Positions 15,912-24,021 of a stretch of 64,000 nt of DNA are shown here, piece after piece. This stretch comes from Humibacter sp049446075 (lineage in GTDB: Bacteria; Actinomycetota; Actinomycetes; Actinomycetales; Microbacteriaceae): positions 1,674,001-1,738,000 of the forward strand of contig NZ_JBMSEB010000001.1 in assembly GCF_049446075.1 (NCBI RefSeq), read 5' to 3'. Both the position numbers and the translations under genes were made by a program. The notes beneath the pieces are model-generated. The model saw only the letters and a program-made list of their open reading frames with translations. It did no database searches and was not told the DNA's origin. How positions within the stretch are numbered: position 1 is the stretch's first letter; each line of letters opens with the position of its first letter.

Positions 15912-18218
15912 CTACGAAATCGTATCCGCGCGGACGAGGGTGAGTCGCTGCGTCGGACGCGTCATGGCGACGTAGAGAGCGGATGCCCCGCGCGGCGCCT
16001 CCGCAACGAGCGCCTCGGGATCCGCGATCACCACGGCGTCGAACTCCAGGCCCTTCGCGTCGTGCGCACTGAGCACGACGATGGGTTTCACGAGTCCGGA
16101 TGCGCCGCGTCCGGCATCCGTTCCGTAACGGCCGCTGAGGGCATCAGCAACGTCGTCCACGAGCGCGGACGGCGCGATCACGGCGAGCGTTCCGCTGTCG
16201 TCGATGTCGCGGTCGTAGGCCACGGCATCGACCGTGGCCGCGACGAGGGAAGCTCCGGCCTCCCGTGCCTCGCGCACCGGCCAGTCTCCTTCGCGCACGG
16301 CTCGTGCCGGCGTTATGGGCAATCCGGCCTCGCGCGCCAACGCTTCGGCACGCCTCGCGATCTGTGCAGGCGTGCGGTAGTTGACCGTGAGCTCTTCGAG
16401 GCGCCAGTGGTTCTTGAAGAACGGGCCGACGGCATCCGCCCACGACCGTGCGCCCTGCGCCGACGACGACTGCGCGATGTCGCCGACGATGGTGAACGAC
16501 CTCATGGGACAACGCCGCACCAACAGGCGCCACTGCATGGGGCTCAGCTCCTGCGCCTCGTCGACGACGACGTGTCCGTACGTCCACGTGCGATCGGATG
16601 CCGCCCTCTCGGCCGTCGTGAGCCCGTCGCCGTGCGCTCCCGCCTGGTCCACGAGCTGCTCTGCCGTGACGAACGACTGGGCGCCGGCATCCGCGATCGC
16701 AGCACGCGCCACCCGCAGGTCGCGCTTGCGCTGCTCCTTGGCCGCCTGCTGCTGTGCCTGGTCTTTGACGTCGGCGACCTCGCCGAGCACGTCCGCTGCC
16801 TCATCGAGCAACGGGATGTCGCTGATGGTGAATGCGGCATCCCGCTCCCGGTACAGCAGGGCTCGTTTCTCATCGCTCCATCTCGGCGTGAGCTCCGCCA
16901 GCCACCTCGGCCGGGCATACAGGTCGGCGAGCAGCTTCTGCGGTGTGAGCGGCAGCCAGGCCGTGTTGAGCAGCACGCGCGCGTCGTAGCTCGTGCGCAC
17001 GTCTTCCCGCAGCACGGCCAGGTCCTCTTCGTCGAGCGTGTGGCCCTTGGCACGCAACTGCTCGGCCAAACGCGCGGTGAGGGCGGTGAGCGCATTCTTC
17101 ACGAATGTGACGCGGGCCAGGTTGTGCGGCTTGCCGGTGCGCTGGGCGCGGCGAACGGCGTCCCCGATGAGCGCAGGCTCCACTACGATCCGCTCGTTGT
17201 CGACCTCGATCACCGACGCCTCCGCAGGCACCTTCTGTCGCGACTCGACGGCACGATGGATGAGGTTGACCATCTGCCTCGAGCCCTTGAGCTGGGCCGT
17301 CGCGGGACGGTCATCCGTGTCGGCCGATACCCCTGGGAACAGCTCGCCGAGGCTCTGCATCACCACCCCGGTCTCTCCGAGCGAGGGCAGCACCTCTTCG
17401 ATGTAGGTGAGGAACGCCCTGGTCGGGCCGACGACGAGCACACCGGATGCCTCGAGCCGCTGCCGATGCGCGTACAGCAGGTAGGCGGCGCGGTGCAGCG
17501 CGACGGCGGTCTTGCCTGTGCCTGGGCCGCCCTGCACGACGAGGGCGTCGCGCAGTTCGGAGCGGATGATGCGGTCCTGTTCGGCCTGGATCGTCGCCAC
17601 GATGTCGTTCATGCGCCCGGTCCGCTGCGACATGAGAGCCGCCATCAGAGCTGCATCGCCGGACACCTCCTCCGGCCTGGTGCCCGGGGTCTCGAGCAGA
17701 CGCGCGTCGAACACCTCGTCGTCCACGCGCAGCACCTGCCGGTCGCGCATTGTGAGCCGCCTGCGCGCGGCCACGCCGAGCGGGTTGGCCGCCGTGGCCT
17801 GGTAGAACGCGCTCGCCTGCGGCGCTCGCCAATCCAGCAGCACCGTGTGCTCGTCGTCGTCACGCAGTCCGATGCGGCCCACGTAACGCAGCCGCGCATC
17901 GCGCAACGGATCGCCCGCGACCTGCGAGGCGGACGCATCCTTGCTCGGGCCGTCACTCGGCGAATCGTCGTCGGCCGGCACCTGGGCGAGTTGCAGCCTG
18001 CCGAACACCAGCCGCGGCTCGACCTCGCGCAGCTGAAGGATGCGGTCCTCGTAGAGCCTGGCGTAGGCATCCCGTTCGCCGCGCGCCTGATGCGTGCCGC
18101 CGCCGGTCTGCCTTCGCACGTCGGCGAGACGCTGCACGGTGTCCTCGCGGAGCGCATCGAGCCTGGCGTAGAGGTCGGCGACGACGCGGCGTTCCCGGAC
18201 GAGTTCCGATTCGTGCAC
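15912..18218 (-). CDS. HelD/HelR-like UvrD-family ATPase
   Basis: A 768-residue superfamily-1 ATPase. The N-terminus (about 1-60) is a charged antiparallel coiled-coil segment (DLYARLDALREDTVQRLADVRR). Walker A is VVQGGPGTGKTAVALHRAAYL, residues near 230. Motif II is VVVDEAQELSPMQW, motif III FTIVGDIAQSSS, motif IV region LTVNYRTPAQIA, and motif V/VI AHDAKGLEFDAVVIADPEA and ALYVAMTRPTQRLTLV. The 1A-type subdomain is split by a long helical insert. This is the HelD architecture, where the arms pry RNA polymerase off DNA; HelR in Streptomyces confers rifamycin tolerance. Start is GTG 18218. HelD versus another UvrD-like helicase cannot be settled by eye. Confidence 0.78.
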   Translation of the reverse strand: MHESELVRERRVVADLYARLDALREDTVQRLADVRRQTGGGTHQARGERDAYARLYEDRILQLREVEPRLVFGRLQLAQVPADDDSPSDGPSKDASASQVAGDPLRDARLRYVGRIGLRDDDEHTVLLDWRAPQASAFYQATAANPLGVAARRRLTMRDRQVLRVDDEVFDARLLETPGTRPEEVSGDAALMAALMSQRTGRMNDIVATIQAEQDRIIRSELRDALVVQGGPGTGKTAVALHRAAYLLYAHRQRLEASGVLVVGPTRAFLTYIEEVLPSLGETGVVMQSLGELFPGVSADTDDRPATAQLKGSRQMVNLIHRAVESRQKVPAEASVIEVDNERIVVEPALIGDAVRRAQRTGKPHNLARVTFVKNALTALTARLAEQLRAKGHTLDEEDLAVLREDVRTSYDARVLLNTAWLPLTPQKLLADLYARPRWLAELTPRWSDEKRALLYRERDAAFTISDIPLLDEAADVLGEVADVKDQAQQQAAKEQRKRDLRVARAAIADAGAQSFVTAEQLVDQAGAHGDGLTTAERAASDRTWTYGHVVVDEAQELSPMQWRLLVRRCPMRSFTIVGDIAQSSSAQGARSWADAVGPFFKNHWRLEELTVNYRTPAQIARRAEALAREAGLPITPARAVREGDWPVREAREAGASLVAATVDAVAYDRDIDDSGTLAVIAPSALVDDVADALSGRYGTDAGRGASGLVKPIVVLSAHDAKGLEFDAVVIADPEALVAEAPRGASALYVAMTRPTQRLTLVRADTIS

Positions 18219-18352
18219 GCATCCCCCAGCGGTAGGTCAGGACCGTCTAGTTTACTGGGCGGTGCCCCGCCTCGCTGGTTGCGTAGCCGGCGAAGCCGAC
18301 ACCGCCCACGCCGCCGGATGACCACGTGACCTGGTAGGCTTGAGCATCTTGC

Positions 18353-18427
18353 GATCCCGACGCCGGGAATCGCCTGCGTCGTTTGAGCGCATCAGCTCGC
18401 GAGACACCACCGCATTCTGTTGCGGTG
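18353..18427 (+). promoter_or_regulatory. Structured 5' leader of the DEAD-box helicase gene
   Basis: About 190 nt separate a weak -10 candidate (TAGGCT, 18335-18340) from the helicase ATG. The leader has a hairpin GATCCCG / CGGGAATC (18353-18371, one bulge) and a perfect 7-bp hairpin CACCGCA-TTCTGT-TGCGGTG (18408-18427). DEAD-box RNA helicase genes are often controlled through long cold-responsive leaders; whether this is one is inference. The rest of 18219-18538 holds a degenerate GGTTGCGTAGC repeat arm (18273-18300). Confidence 0.4.
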
Positions 18428-18538
18428 CTGCTCGCTTCGATTCCTTCTCACGGCGAACGGATGCGCCCACTGGCGCCTTCGCCACTTTCGTCCCCCGTCC
18501 CTAACGGATGGGGTGGCACCCTGCCCTGAAAGGCACCC

Positions 18539-20071
18539 ATGACTTCCTTCTCCGACCTCGGCGTGCCCGCGCCCCTCGCCGACGTGCTTCGTCGCGACGG
18601 CAAGACCGAGCCGTTCCCGATCCAGGCCGACACGCTCCCCGACACGCTCGCCGGACGCGACGTCCTCGGCCGCGGCAAGACCGGCTCTGGCAAGACCATC
18701 GCGTTCGCCTTGCCCATCGCCGCGCGTCTGGGCACGCGGCTCGCCGGCGGCAAGCGCAGGGCGGGGCATCCGCTCGCGCTCGTGCTCGCGCCGACCCGCG
18801 AGCTCGCCACACAGATCGCCTCGACGATCGAGCCGCTCGCTGCCGCCTACCGTCTGACCACCACCACCGTGTTCGGCGGCGTGAACCAGAAGCGCCAGGT
18901 GGACGCGCTGCGCGCTGGCGTCGACATCCTCGTCGCCTGCCCCGGCCGTCTCGAAGACCTCATGCAGCAGGGCTTCGTCTCGCTCGACGCCGTGGAGATC
19001 ACAGTGCTCGACGAGGCCGACCACATGGCCGACCTGGGATTCCTGCCCGTCGTCACACGCATCCTCGACAAGACCCCTGGCTCCGGTCAGCGCCTGCTGT
19101 TCTCCGCGACGCTCGATAACGGCGTCGACAAGCTGGTCAAGCGTTTCCTGCACTCCCCCGTGCTGCACTCCGTCGACGACGAGACCAGCCACGTCGACCG
19201 CATGACGCACCACGTGTTCGAGGTCGACTCGGTCGACACGAAGAACGACCTGGTGCACACGCTCGCTTCCGGCAAGGGCAGGAGCATCCTGTTCATGCGC
19301 ACCAAGCATCACGCGAAGCGACTCGCGAAGAAGCTGACCGACTCGGGCATCCCTGCTGTGGATCTGCACGGCAACCTGTCGCAGCCGCAGCGCGACCGCA
19401 ACCTCGCCGCGTTCGGCGACGGCAGCGTGCGCGTGCTCGTTGCCACGGATGTCGCTGCACGCGGCGTGCACGTCGACGACGTGCAGCTCGTGGTGCACGT
19501 CGACCCGCCGACCGAGCACAAGGCCTACCTGCACCGCTCGGGTCGCACGGCCCGCGCTGGAGCTACGGGCGACGTGGTCACCATCACGCTGCCGACGCAG
19601 CGGGATGACGTGCGCACCGTGCTGCGCAAGGCAGCCATCGCCGCGACTCCGACACCGGTGACTCCTCGCTCGCCTGAGGTTGCCCGCTTGGTCGGCGAGG
19701 TGGCGGCCTACGTGACGCCGTCACAGCAGCCGGCCCAGAGCGGCCAGCGTGGCGGCGCCCCCCGGGCGCGCTCGAACGGCGGCAGGAGCCGAGGAGAAGG
19801 CGCGGGATCGCGCACCCGCGGCGACGGCAACGCAGTGTCCGGCCGCACGCGCGGCGCGGCCAGCGGCGCCGGCTCCCAGCGCGGCAACGGAGGCGCTGGC
19901 CAGGCCGGTGGCAAGCGCGGTCAAGGCGCAACCGAGGCGCGGCCGGCGAGCTCGACTCGCGGGAACGCGACGCGTGGGAACGGCGCACGCACGGGCATCC
20001 GTGTCGGCGACGTGGTGCGAGGCAACTCGGGCACCGCGCGCGGACGCGGCAGCCGCCGCGCTCAGGGCTGA
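18539..20071 (+). CDS. DEAD-box RNA helicase
   Basis: A 510-residue superfamily-2 RNA helicase. Q motif FSDLGVPAPLADVL..PIQADTLP, motif I GKTGSGKT, Ia APTRELATQ, Ib CPGRLEDL, II DEAD (VLDEADHMADLGF), III SATLD, IV SILFMRTKHHA, V VATDVAARGVH, VI HRSGRTARAG are all present. After about residue 395 there is a roughly 110-residue Gly/Arg/Ser-rich RGG-like tail, typical for binding structured RNA in cold-shock and ribosome-assembly helicases. The start ATG follows GAAAGGCACCC. It is followed at once by a strong hairpin. Confidence 0.95.
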   Translation: MTSFSDLGVPAPLADVLRRDGKTEPFPIQADTLPDTLAGRDVLGRGKTGSGKTIAFALPIAARLGTRLAGGKRRAGHPLALVLAPTRELATQIASTIEPLAAAYRLTTTTVFGGVNQKRQVDALRAGVDILVACPGRLEDLMQQGFVSLDAVEITVLDEADHMADLGFLPVVTRILDKTPGSGQRLLFSATLDNGVDKLVKRFLHSPVLHSVDDETSHVDRMTHHVFEVDSVDTKNDLVHTLASGKGRSILFMRTKHHAKRLAKKLTDSGIPAVDLHGNLSQPQRDRNLAAFGDGSVRVLVATDVAARGVHVDDVQLVVHVDPPTEHKAYLHRSGRTARAGATGDVVTITLPTQRDDVRTVLRKAAIAATPTPVTPRSPEVARLVGEVAAYVTPSQQPAQSGQRGGAPRARSNGGRSRGEGAGSRTRGDGNAVSGRTRGAASGAGSQRGNGGAGQAGGKRGQGATEARPASSTRGNATRGNGARTGIRVGDVVRGNSGTARGRGSRRAQG

Positions 20072-20075
20072 GTCG

Positions 20076-20105
20076 CTCAGGGGCTGACACAAGTCAGCCC
20101 CTGAG
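20076..20105 (+). terminator. Hairpin terminator after the DEAD-box helicase
   Basis: A perfect 13-bp inverted repeat, CTCAGGGGCTGAC / GTCAGCCCCTGAG with an ACAA loop, begins 5 bp after the stop. It lies between convergent genes and lacks a T-tract, as is common in high-GC actinobacteria. Confidence 0.8.
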
Positions 20106-20138
20106 GCGTCAGACCTGTACCTATCGGGCTCGCACCGG

Positions 20139-20975
20139 TCAGCCCTGTGCTCGCTCGGCGACGGGCTGCCACTTCTCCCACTCCGCGATGCGGGAATCGT
20201 AGTCCGCTTTCGCAATGGACAGCGGGCCGTTGCCGAAGAACACGCGCAGCGGCGGCTGGGGCGAGTCGACGACCTCCAGGAGCGCTGCGGCGGATGCCTC
20301 GGCACTCCCAGGAGCGCCGTTGCGCTTCGCCCTCGACGCCTGCACCTGCTCGTGCACCTCTGCATAATCGGGCAGCGCTGCCGAGCGCTTCGCCGATGCG
20401 CCCGCCCAGTCGGTGTCGAAGGCGGCCGGCTCGACGAGCGTGACATGGATGCCGAACGGCGCCACCTCCTGCGCCAGCGCCTGGCTGAATCCCTCGAGCG
20501 CCCATTTCGAGGCGTTATAGATGCCGACGAGCGGGAACGCCGAGATACCGCCGATGGACGAGACCTGGATGATGTGCCCGCCGCCCTGCTTCCTCAGAAT
20601 GGGCAGCGCGGCCTGAGTGATCCACAGCGCACCGAAGACGTTCGTCTCCAGCTGCGCTCGCGCCTCGTCCTCGCTGATCTCCTCGATGAAGCCGAAGTGG
20701 CCGTATCCCGCGTTGTTCACGACGATATCCAGCCGTCCGAACCGTTCGTTCGCGGCGTTCACCGCCTCGAAGTCCGCGTTGCGATCGGTCACATCGAGCT
20801 GGATGGGGAGGATCAGGTCGCCGTATTCGGCCACGAGATCGTCGAGCGACGCTACGTCCCTCGCGGTCGCCGCGACTCTGTCGCCCCTGCTCAGCGCCGC
20901 CTCTGCCCAGGCGCGACCGAAGCCGCGCGATGTGCCAGTGATGAACCAGACCTTGCCGTTGTTCTCTTCAGCCAT
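20139..20975 (-). CDS. Short-chain dehydrogenase/reductase
   Basis: A 278-residue classical SDR. Cofactor motif TGTSRGFG, LDVTD for adenine-ring contact, NNAGYGHFG, catalytic Ser of VSSIGG and the YNASK active-site tetrad Tyr/Lys are all intact; VEPAAFDTDWAG follows. The Arg of SRGFG and ATARD suggest NADP(H) preference. The group is the 'oxidoreductase' SDRs with unknown carbonyl substrates. ATG 20975 is preferred over GTG 20984 because it leads straight into the fold. Confidence 0.9.
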   Translation of the reverse strand: MAEENNGKVWFITGTSRGFGRAWAEAALSRGDRVAATARDVASLDDLVAEYGDLILPIQLDVTDRNADFEAVNAANERFGRLDIVVNNAGYGHFGFIEEISEDEARAQLETNVFGALWITQAALPILRKQGGGHIIQVSSIGGISAFPLVGIYNASKWALEGFSQALAQEVAPFGIHVTLVEPAAFDTDWAGASAKRSAALPDYAEVHEQVQASRAKRNGAPGSAEASAAALLEVVDSPQPPLRVFFGNGPLSIAKADYDSRIAEWEKWQPVAERAQG

Positions 20976-21033
20976 GCATCCCACGTTATGACCGAAGCCC
21001 CGTGGGTGCCGAACGCCCGAGTGGCGATACCGC

Positions 21034-21516
21034 TCAGGCGGTCTTCATCACGGTCGCGGTGAAGTTGTGCACGCGCGAGAGCAGGGCATCCGCCTTCTCC
21101 GCAATGTGCTCGGATGACTGGGCGTGCGGCGGCGTGATGCGGATCAGGAGCGAGCACGCCAGGTCGTCGCAGATGTAGGAGCCGATCGTGTTGCCGTTTC
21201 GACCGGACTCGCCCGCCCTCGGCGCGCTGAACATGCGCACCTGCGTGGCCGGCTGCGCGGAGTGGCAGAACGAGCACATTGCGGCGATCCCCGGCCGCAG
21301 ACCGCCGCTGGCCGCACGCAGCACGATGCCGGTCGGCGCGTCGTTCATCCAGTGCACGATGTAGCCAAGGTGGGATGCCTGCGGGTCACGCCAACCAAGG
21401 AACTCCCGCTCTTCCCACAGGGTCTCGTGGATGCCGGGAATGGGTAGCCTGGCCAGCTGCTCCGGCGTCGCGTTCACGAACGACGAACGGATCTCTTCCT
21501 CGGTCAACGGCTTCAC
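21034..21516 (-). CDS. FBP domain protein with C4-type zinc finger
   Basis: A 160-residue actinobacterial protein. LTEEEIRSSFVNATPEQLARLPIPG and WRDPQASHLGYIV form the N-terminal part; a treble-clef-like zinc finger is formed by MCSFCHSAQP and ICDDLACSLLIR. This is the FBP family named after a fibronectin-binding protein, although a cytosolic nucleic-acid or ribosome-related role seems as likely from its EF-G-binding relatives. GTG 21516 is chosen because GGAGG lies 8 nt upstream; the long in-frame extension to 21660 overlaps the divergent gene. Confidence 0.85.
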   Translation of the reverse strand: MKPLTEEEIRSSFVNATPEQLARLPIPGIHETLWEEREFLGWRDPQASHLGYIVHWMNDAPTGIVLRAASGGLRPGIAAMCSFCHSAQPATQVRMFSAPRAGESGRNGNTIGSYICDDLACSLLIRITPPHAQSSEHIAEKADALLSRVHNFTATVMKTA

Positions 21517-21662
21517 GCGGCTTCCCTCCCCATCACGTGACGACCCTCGCGGCGGGCCGGACGACCGCAACAGACTAACCGCGCTGACACGTTGCTGCGA
21601 TGCCCGTGCATGCTCACTATCGTCCTCGTATGGCCGACACGCAGGGAGGGGAGCAGGCATCC

Positions 21663-22241
21663 GTGAGCATCCGTCGCGCGACTCCTGCTGATGCCCTCGG
21701 CATAGCGCGAGTGCACGTGCGGTCGTGGCGCGAGGCGTACGGGCACGTCTTCTCGCCGTTCCTGCTCGGCCGCCTCAGCGTCGAGTCGCGCGCGGAACGA
21801 TGGCGGCGGATGATCATCGCGGGCGCCGAAGTGTGGGTGGCGGAACTAGTTGCGCAGCCGGTTGAATCCGCGGCGCATGCAGTGAGGGCGGCGCCTGCGA
21901 AGGCGTCGGCCCTGAAGGCGGCGCCCACGGCGAAGGCGGCGCCGGGAGCCGTGAGTCGGATCGTCGGGTGGGCGTCGGCCGGCCCGGCGCGCGATGAGGA
22001 CGGGCCCGTGCAACGGGAGCTGCATGGCATCTACGTGCTGCGCGACCACCACGGAACCGGTGCGGCCCAACGGCTGCTGGATGCCGCGCTCGGCAACTCC
22101 CCCGCGTTTCTGTGGGTGCTGGTCGACAATCCCCGGGCTCGGGCGTTCTACCGGCGCAACGGTTTCGTTCCTGACGGCACCACGAAGGTGGACACGTTCG
22201 GCGGGGAGCCGGCGGCAGAGCTGCGCATGGTGCGCCGGTAG
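21663..22241 (+). CDS. GNAT-family N-acetyltransferase with Ala-rich insert
   Basis: A 192-residue acetyl-CoA-dependent acyltransferase. SIRRATPADALGIARVHVRSWREAY is the N-terminal strand-helix, LHGIYVLRDHHGTGAAQRLLDAAL the acetyl-CoA loop (RDHHGTGAA fits Q/RxxGxG/A), and LWVLVDNPRARAFYRRNGFVP the C-terminal block. Between strands 2 and 4 lies a low-complexity insert of about 27 residues of Ala, Lys and Pro, probably a flexible loop. GTG 21663 is preferred for the GGAGGGGAG upstream; ATG 21630 is an alternative. The acceptor is unknown. Confidence 0.85.
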   Translation: MSIRRATPADALGIARVHVRSWREAYGHVFSPFLLGRLSVESRAERWRRMIIAGAEVWVAELVAQPVESAAHAVRAAPAKASALKAAPTAKAAPGAVSRIVGWASAGPARDEDGPVQRELHGIYVLRDHHGTGAAQRLLDAALGNSPAFLWVLVDNPRARAFYRRNGFVPDGTTKVDTFGGEPAAELRMVRR

Positions 22242-22261
22242 CGCGCGCGGTGGTGTGCAAG

Positions 22262-22831
22262 CTATGAAGCGTTGATCAGCCTCTGAACGGAGGCGGCGAT
22301 CCAGCCGGTGAGGGCATCCGCGTCGCCCAGGTCGTCACGGAGCACCCGGAGTCTCGCGGACACGCCGAGCACGAATACGTCCACGGCTTTGGCACGGTCG
22401 GATGCCTCGTCCTCACTCAGGCCGTAATCCAGCAATCTTCGCCGCAGCGGCTCGAGCGATTGGGCGTCGAGAAATGCGGCGAGTGTCTCGGCGGCCTCGC
22501 GCCGTTCTCCCGACGCCCGGAGAAGCACAAGGAGTGGGTCCTCGCCCTTCATGCTCGTCCACCTCGACACGATGCTCTCGGCCAGGCGCCGGCCCAGTGA
22601 TTCGCGCGGACCCTCGAACACCCGGTCGAGCTCGAGCTGCACGTTCGTCGTCGCGACGAACAGGCCCTCCTTGCCACCGAAGTATCGAGTGATCAGGTTC
22701 GGCGAGACCTGTGCCGCGTCGGCTATCCCCCTCACCGTCGTTCGAGCGAAACCGCTGCGCCCGAACTCGCGCCTTGCCGCGATCAGGATGCGCTGACGCG
22801 TCTGTTCGGCGTCCTTCTTCGTGGTCGTCAC
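22262..22831 (-). CDS. TetR-family transcriptional regulator
   Basis: A 189-residue repressor. The N-terminal DNA-binding helix-turn-helix (RQRILIAARREFGRSGFARTTVRGIADAAQVSPNLITRYFGGKEGLF) is classical; the C-terminal ligand domain contains GEDPLLVLLRASGERREAAETL. It is divergently transcribed from the epoxide-hydrolase gene and 67 bp away, with two tandem 20-bp dyads between them, so it very likely controls that gene and itself. GTG 22831 is the first base that leads into the fold, with a TATGGT -10 only 6 nt upstream, suggesting a leaderless transcript. Confidence 0.9.
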   Translation of the reverse strand: MTTTKKDAEQTRQRILIAARREFGRSGFARTTVRGIADAAQVSPNLITRYFGGKEGLFVATTNVQLELDRVFEGPRESLGRRLAESIVSRWTSMKGEDPLLVLLRASGERREAAETLAAFLDAQSLEPLRRRLLDYGLSEDEASDRAKAVDVFVLGVSARLRVLRDDLGDADALTGWIAASVQRLINAS

Positions 22832-22837
22832 GCTCGA

Positions 22838-22891
22838 ACCATACTGTTCGTCGGCCGCATGTGTACAGTCGCACACATCAATGTGTATGGT
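22838..22891. promoter_or_regulatory. Back-to-back promoters sharing one palindromic -35
   Basis: The palindrome TGTACA (22862-22867) can serve as -35 in both directions. To the right, an 18-bp spacer leads to TATGGT (22886-22891), 7 nt before the hydrolase ATG. To the left, an 18-bp spacer leads to TATGGT on the minus strand (22843-22838), 6 nt before the regulator GTG. Both transcripts would be leaderless. The hexamer matches TTGACA at four of six positions. Confidence 0.5.
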
Positions 22892-22900
22892 CGTACACAT
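22859..22900. promoter_or_regulatory. Tandem TetR operators
   Basis: Two 20-bp imperfect palindromes, ATGTGTACAGTCGCACACAT (22859-22878) and ATGTGTATGGTCGTACACAT (22881-22900), lie 22 bp apart, two helical turns, so two dimers would sit on the same DNA face. The first covers the shared -35, the second covers the right-hand -10 and the first two bases of the hydrolase start codon. Confidence 0.75.
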
Positions 22901-23981
22901 GACTTTCGTGCTCGAGCCCGTGCCGGCATCCGACCTCGACGACCTTCGGCGTCGCCTGCAGTCCACGCGACCTCCGCGTCTGCCGCTCGGCGTTGCCGGA
23001 TGGGAGCGCGGAACCAATGCTGAGGCGCTCTCCGCCCTGCTGGAACACTGGCGCGACGGCTACGACTGGCGCGTCCACGAGGCGCGCATCCTTGGCCTGC
23101 CGTGGAAGACGATCCGAGACGGCGACCTCGAGGTTCGAGCAATCCACCGACGTGCCGAGATCTCCGGCGACGCGCCGGCCGTGCTTCTGCTGCATGGCTG
23201 GCCGGATTCGGTCCTCCGGTTCGAACGCGTACTTCCGTTGCTGACCGATCTGAACGTCGTCGTGCCAGCTCTCCCCGGATTTCCCTTCGCACCCGAGCTC
23301 ACCAAGCCGGGGATGAGCGTCGTCGCGATGGCGTCGGCTGTTGCCGAATGTATGCGATCTCTCGGTTACCGGCGTTACATCGTCTCAGGCGGTGACGTAG
23401 GCGCCGATGTTGCCGAGCAGCTCGCGGTCATGCATCCCGAACGGGTGGCCGCACTGCACCTGACCAACATCTCCCCGTTGCACGCCGTCTTCGCCGAGCG
23501 GTCGACATTGGATGCCCACCACCTCCGCTACCTGGATGCCGTTGCGGCCTGGCAACGGTCAGAGGGCGGATACATCGCCGAGCAGTCGACGAAGCCGCAC
23601 ACCCTCGCGCCGGGCCTCGCCGACTCACCGGCTGGGCTCGCGGCGTGGTTGCTCGAAAAGTTGCAGGGCTGGTCGGATGCCCCCTTCTCCAACGACGATC
23701 TGCTCACCTGGATCAGCGCCTACTGGTTCACCAATGCGATCGGCACCTCGTTCGCGCCCTACGTGGAGTTCGCCAAACCCGTGCCCTACGTGCCGACGCC
23801 CACGGTGCTCAGCGCCTTCGCACACGACACGAAGCCGGCGCCGCGCAGCTTCGCGTCGCTCTTCGTCAACGTGCAGGAGTTCATCGAGCACGAGCACGGC
23901 GGCCACTTCGCCGCGTGGGAACAGCCGGATGCCTACGCCCGCGACCTGCGCGCGGCCATCGCGCTCGCAGAGGGCCCTTGA
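22899..23981 (+). CDS. Epoxide hydrolase, EHN-domain alpha/beta hydrolase
   Basis: A 360-residue protein. Residues 1-100 form the EHN domain (DLDDLRRRLQSTRPPRLPL, then WRDGYDWRVHEARI). The alpha/beta core has the oxyanion block LLLHGWPDSVLRFERVLPLL, the nucleophile Asp in IVSGGDVGADVAEQLA (GGDxG), a cap with YWFTNAIGTSFAPYVE carrying a likely ring-opening Tyr, and the catalytic His in EHGGHFAAWEQP. It probably opens an epoxide to a diol in the cytosol. The regulator, dyads and start arrangement suggest induction by a substrate-like small molecule. Confidence 0.88.
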   Translation: MTFVLEPVPASDLDDLRRRLQSTRPPRLPLGVAGWERGTNAEALSALLEHWRDGYDWRVHEARILGLPWKTIRDGDLEVRAIHRRAEISGDAPAVLLLHGWPDSVLRFERVLPLLTDLNVVVPALPGFPFAPELTKPGMSVVAMASAVAECMRSLGYRRYIVSGGDVGADVAEQLAVMHPERVAALHLTNISPLHAVFAERSTLDAHHLRYLDAVAAWQRSEGGYIAEQSTKPHTLAPGLADSPAGLAAWLLEKLQGWSDAPFSNDDLLTWISAYWFTNAIGTSFAPYVEFAKPVPYVPTPTVLSAFAHDTKPAPRSFASLFVNVQEFIEHEHGGHFAAWEQPDAYARDLRAAIALAEGP

Positions 23982-24021
23982 GGCATCGCCCACTCCACCA
24001 CAGGACCGTGAGGTCGCTCGC

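Noticed and set aside
18219..18300. Rifamycin-associated element upstream of the HelD/HelR-like gene
   Set aside because: No 19-bp inverted element resembling the one I know (GGGGCTTGC-type arms) could be found in the upstream region.
15462..18329. A 955-codon open frame on the plus strand opposite the helicase gene
   Set aside because: Its translation is His/Arg-rich without domains and it is the antisense of a gene with all helicase motifs; long antisense frames are expected at this GC content.
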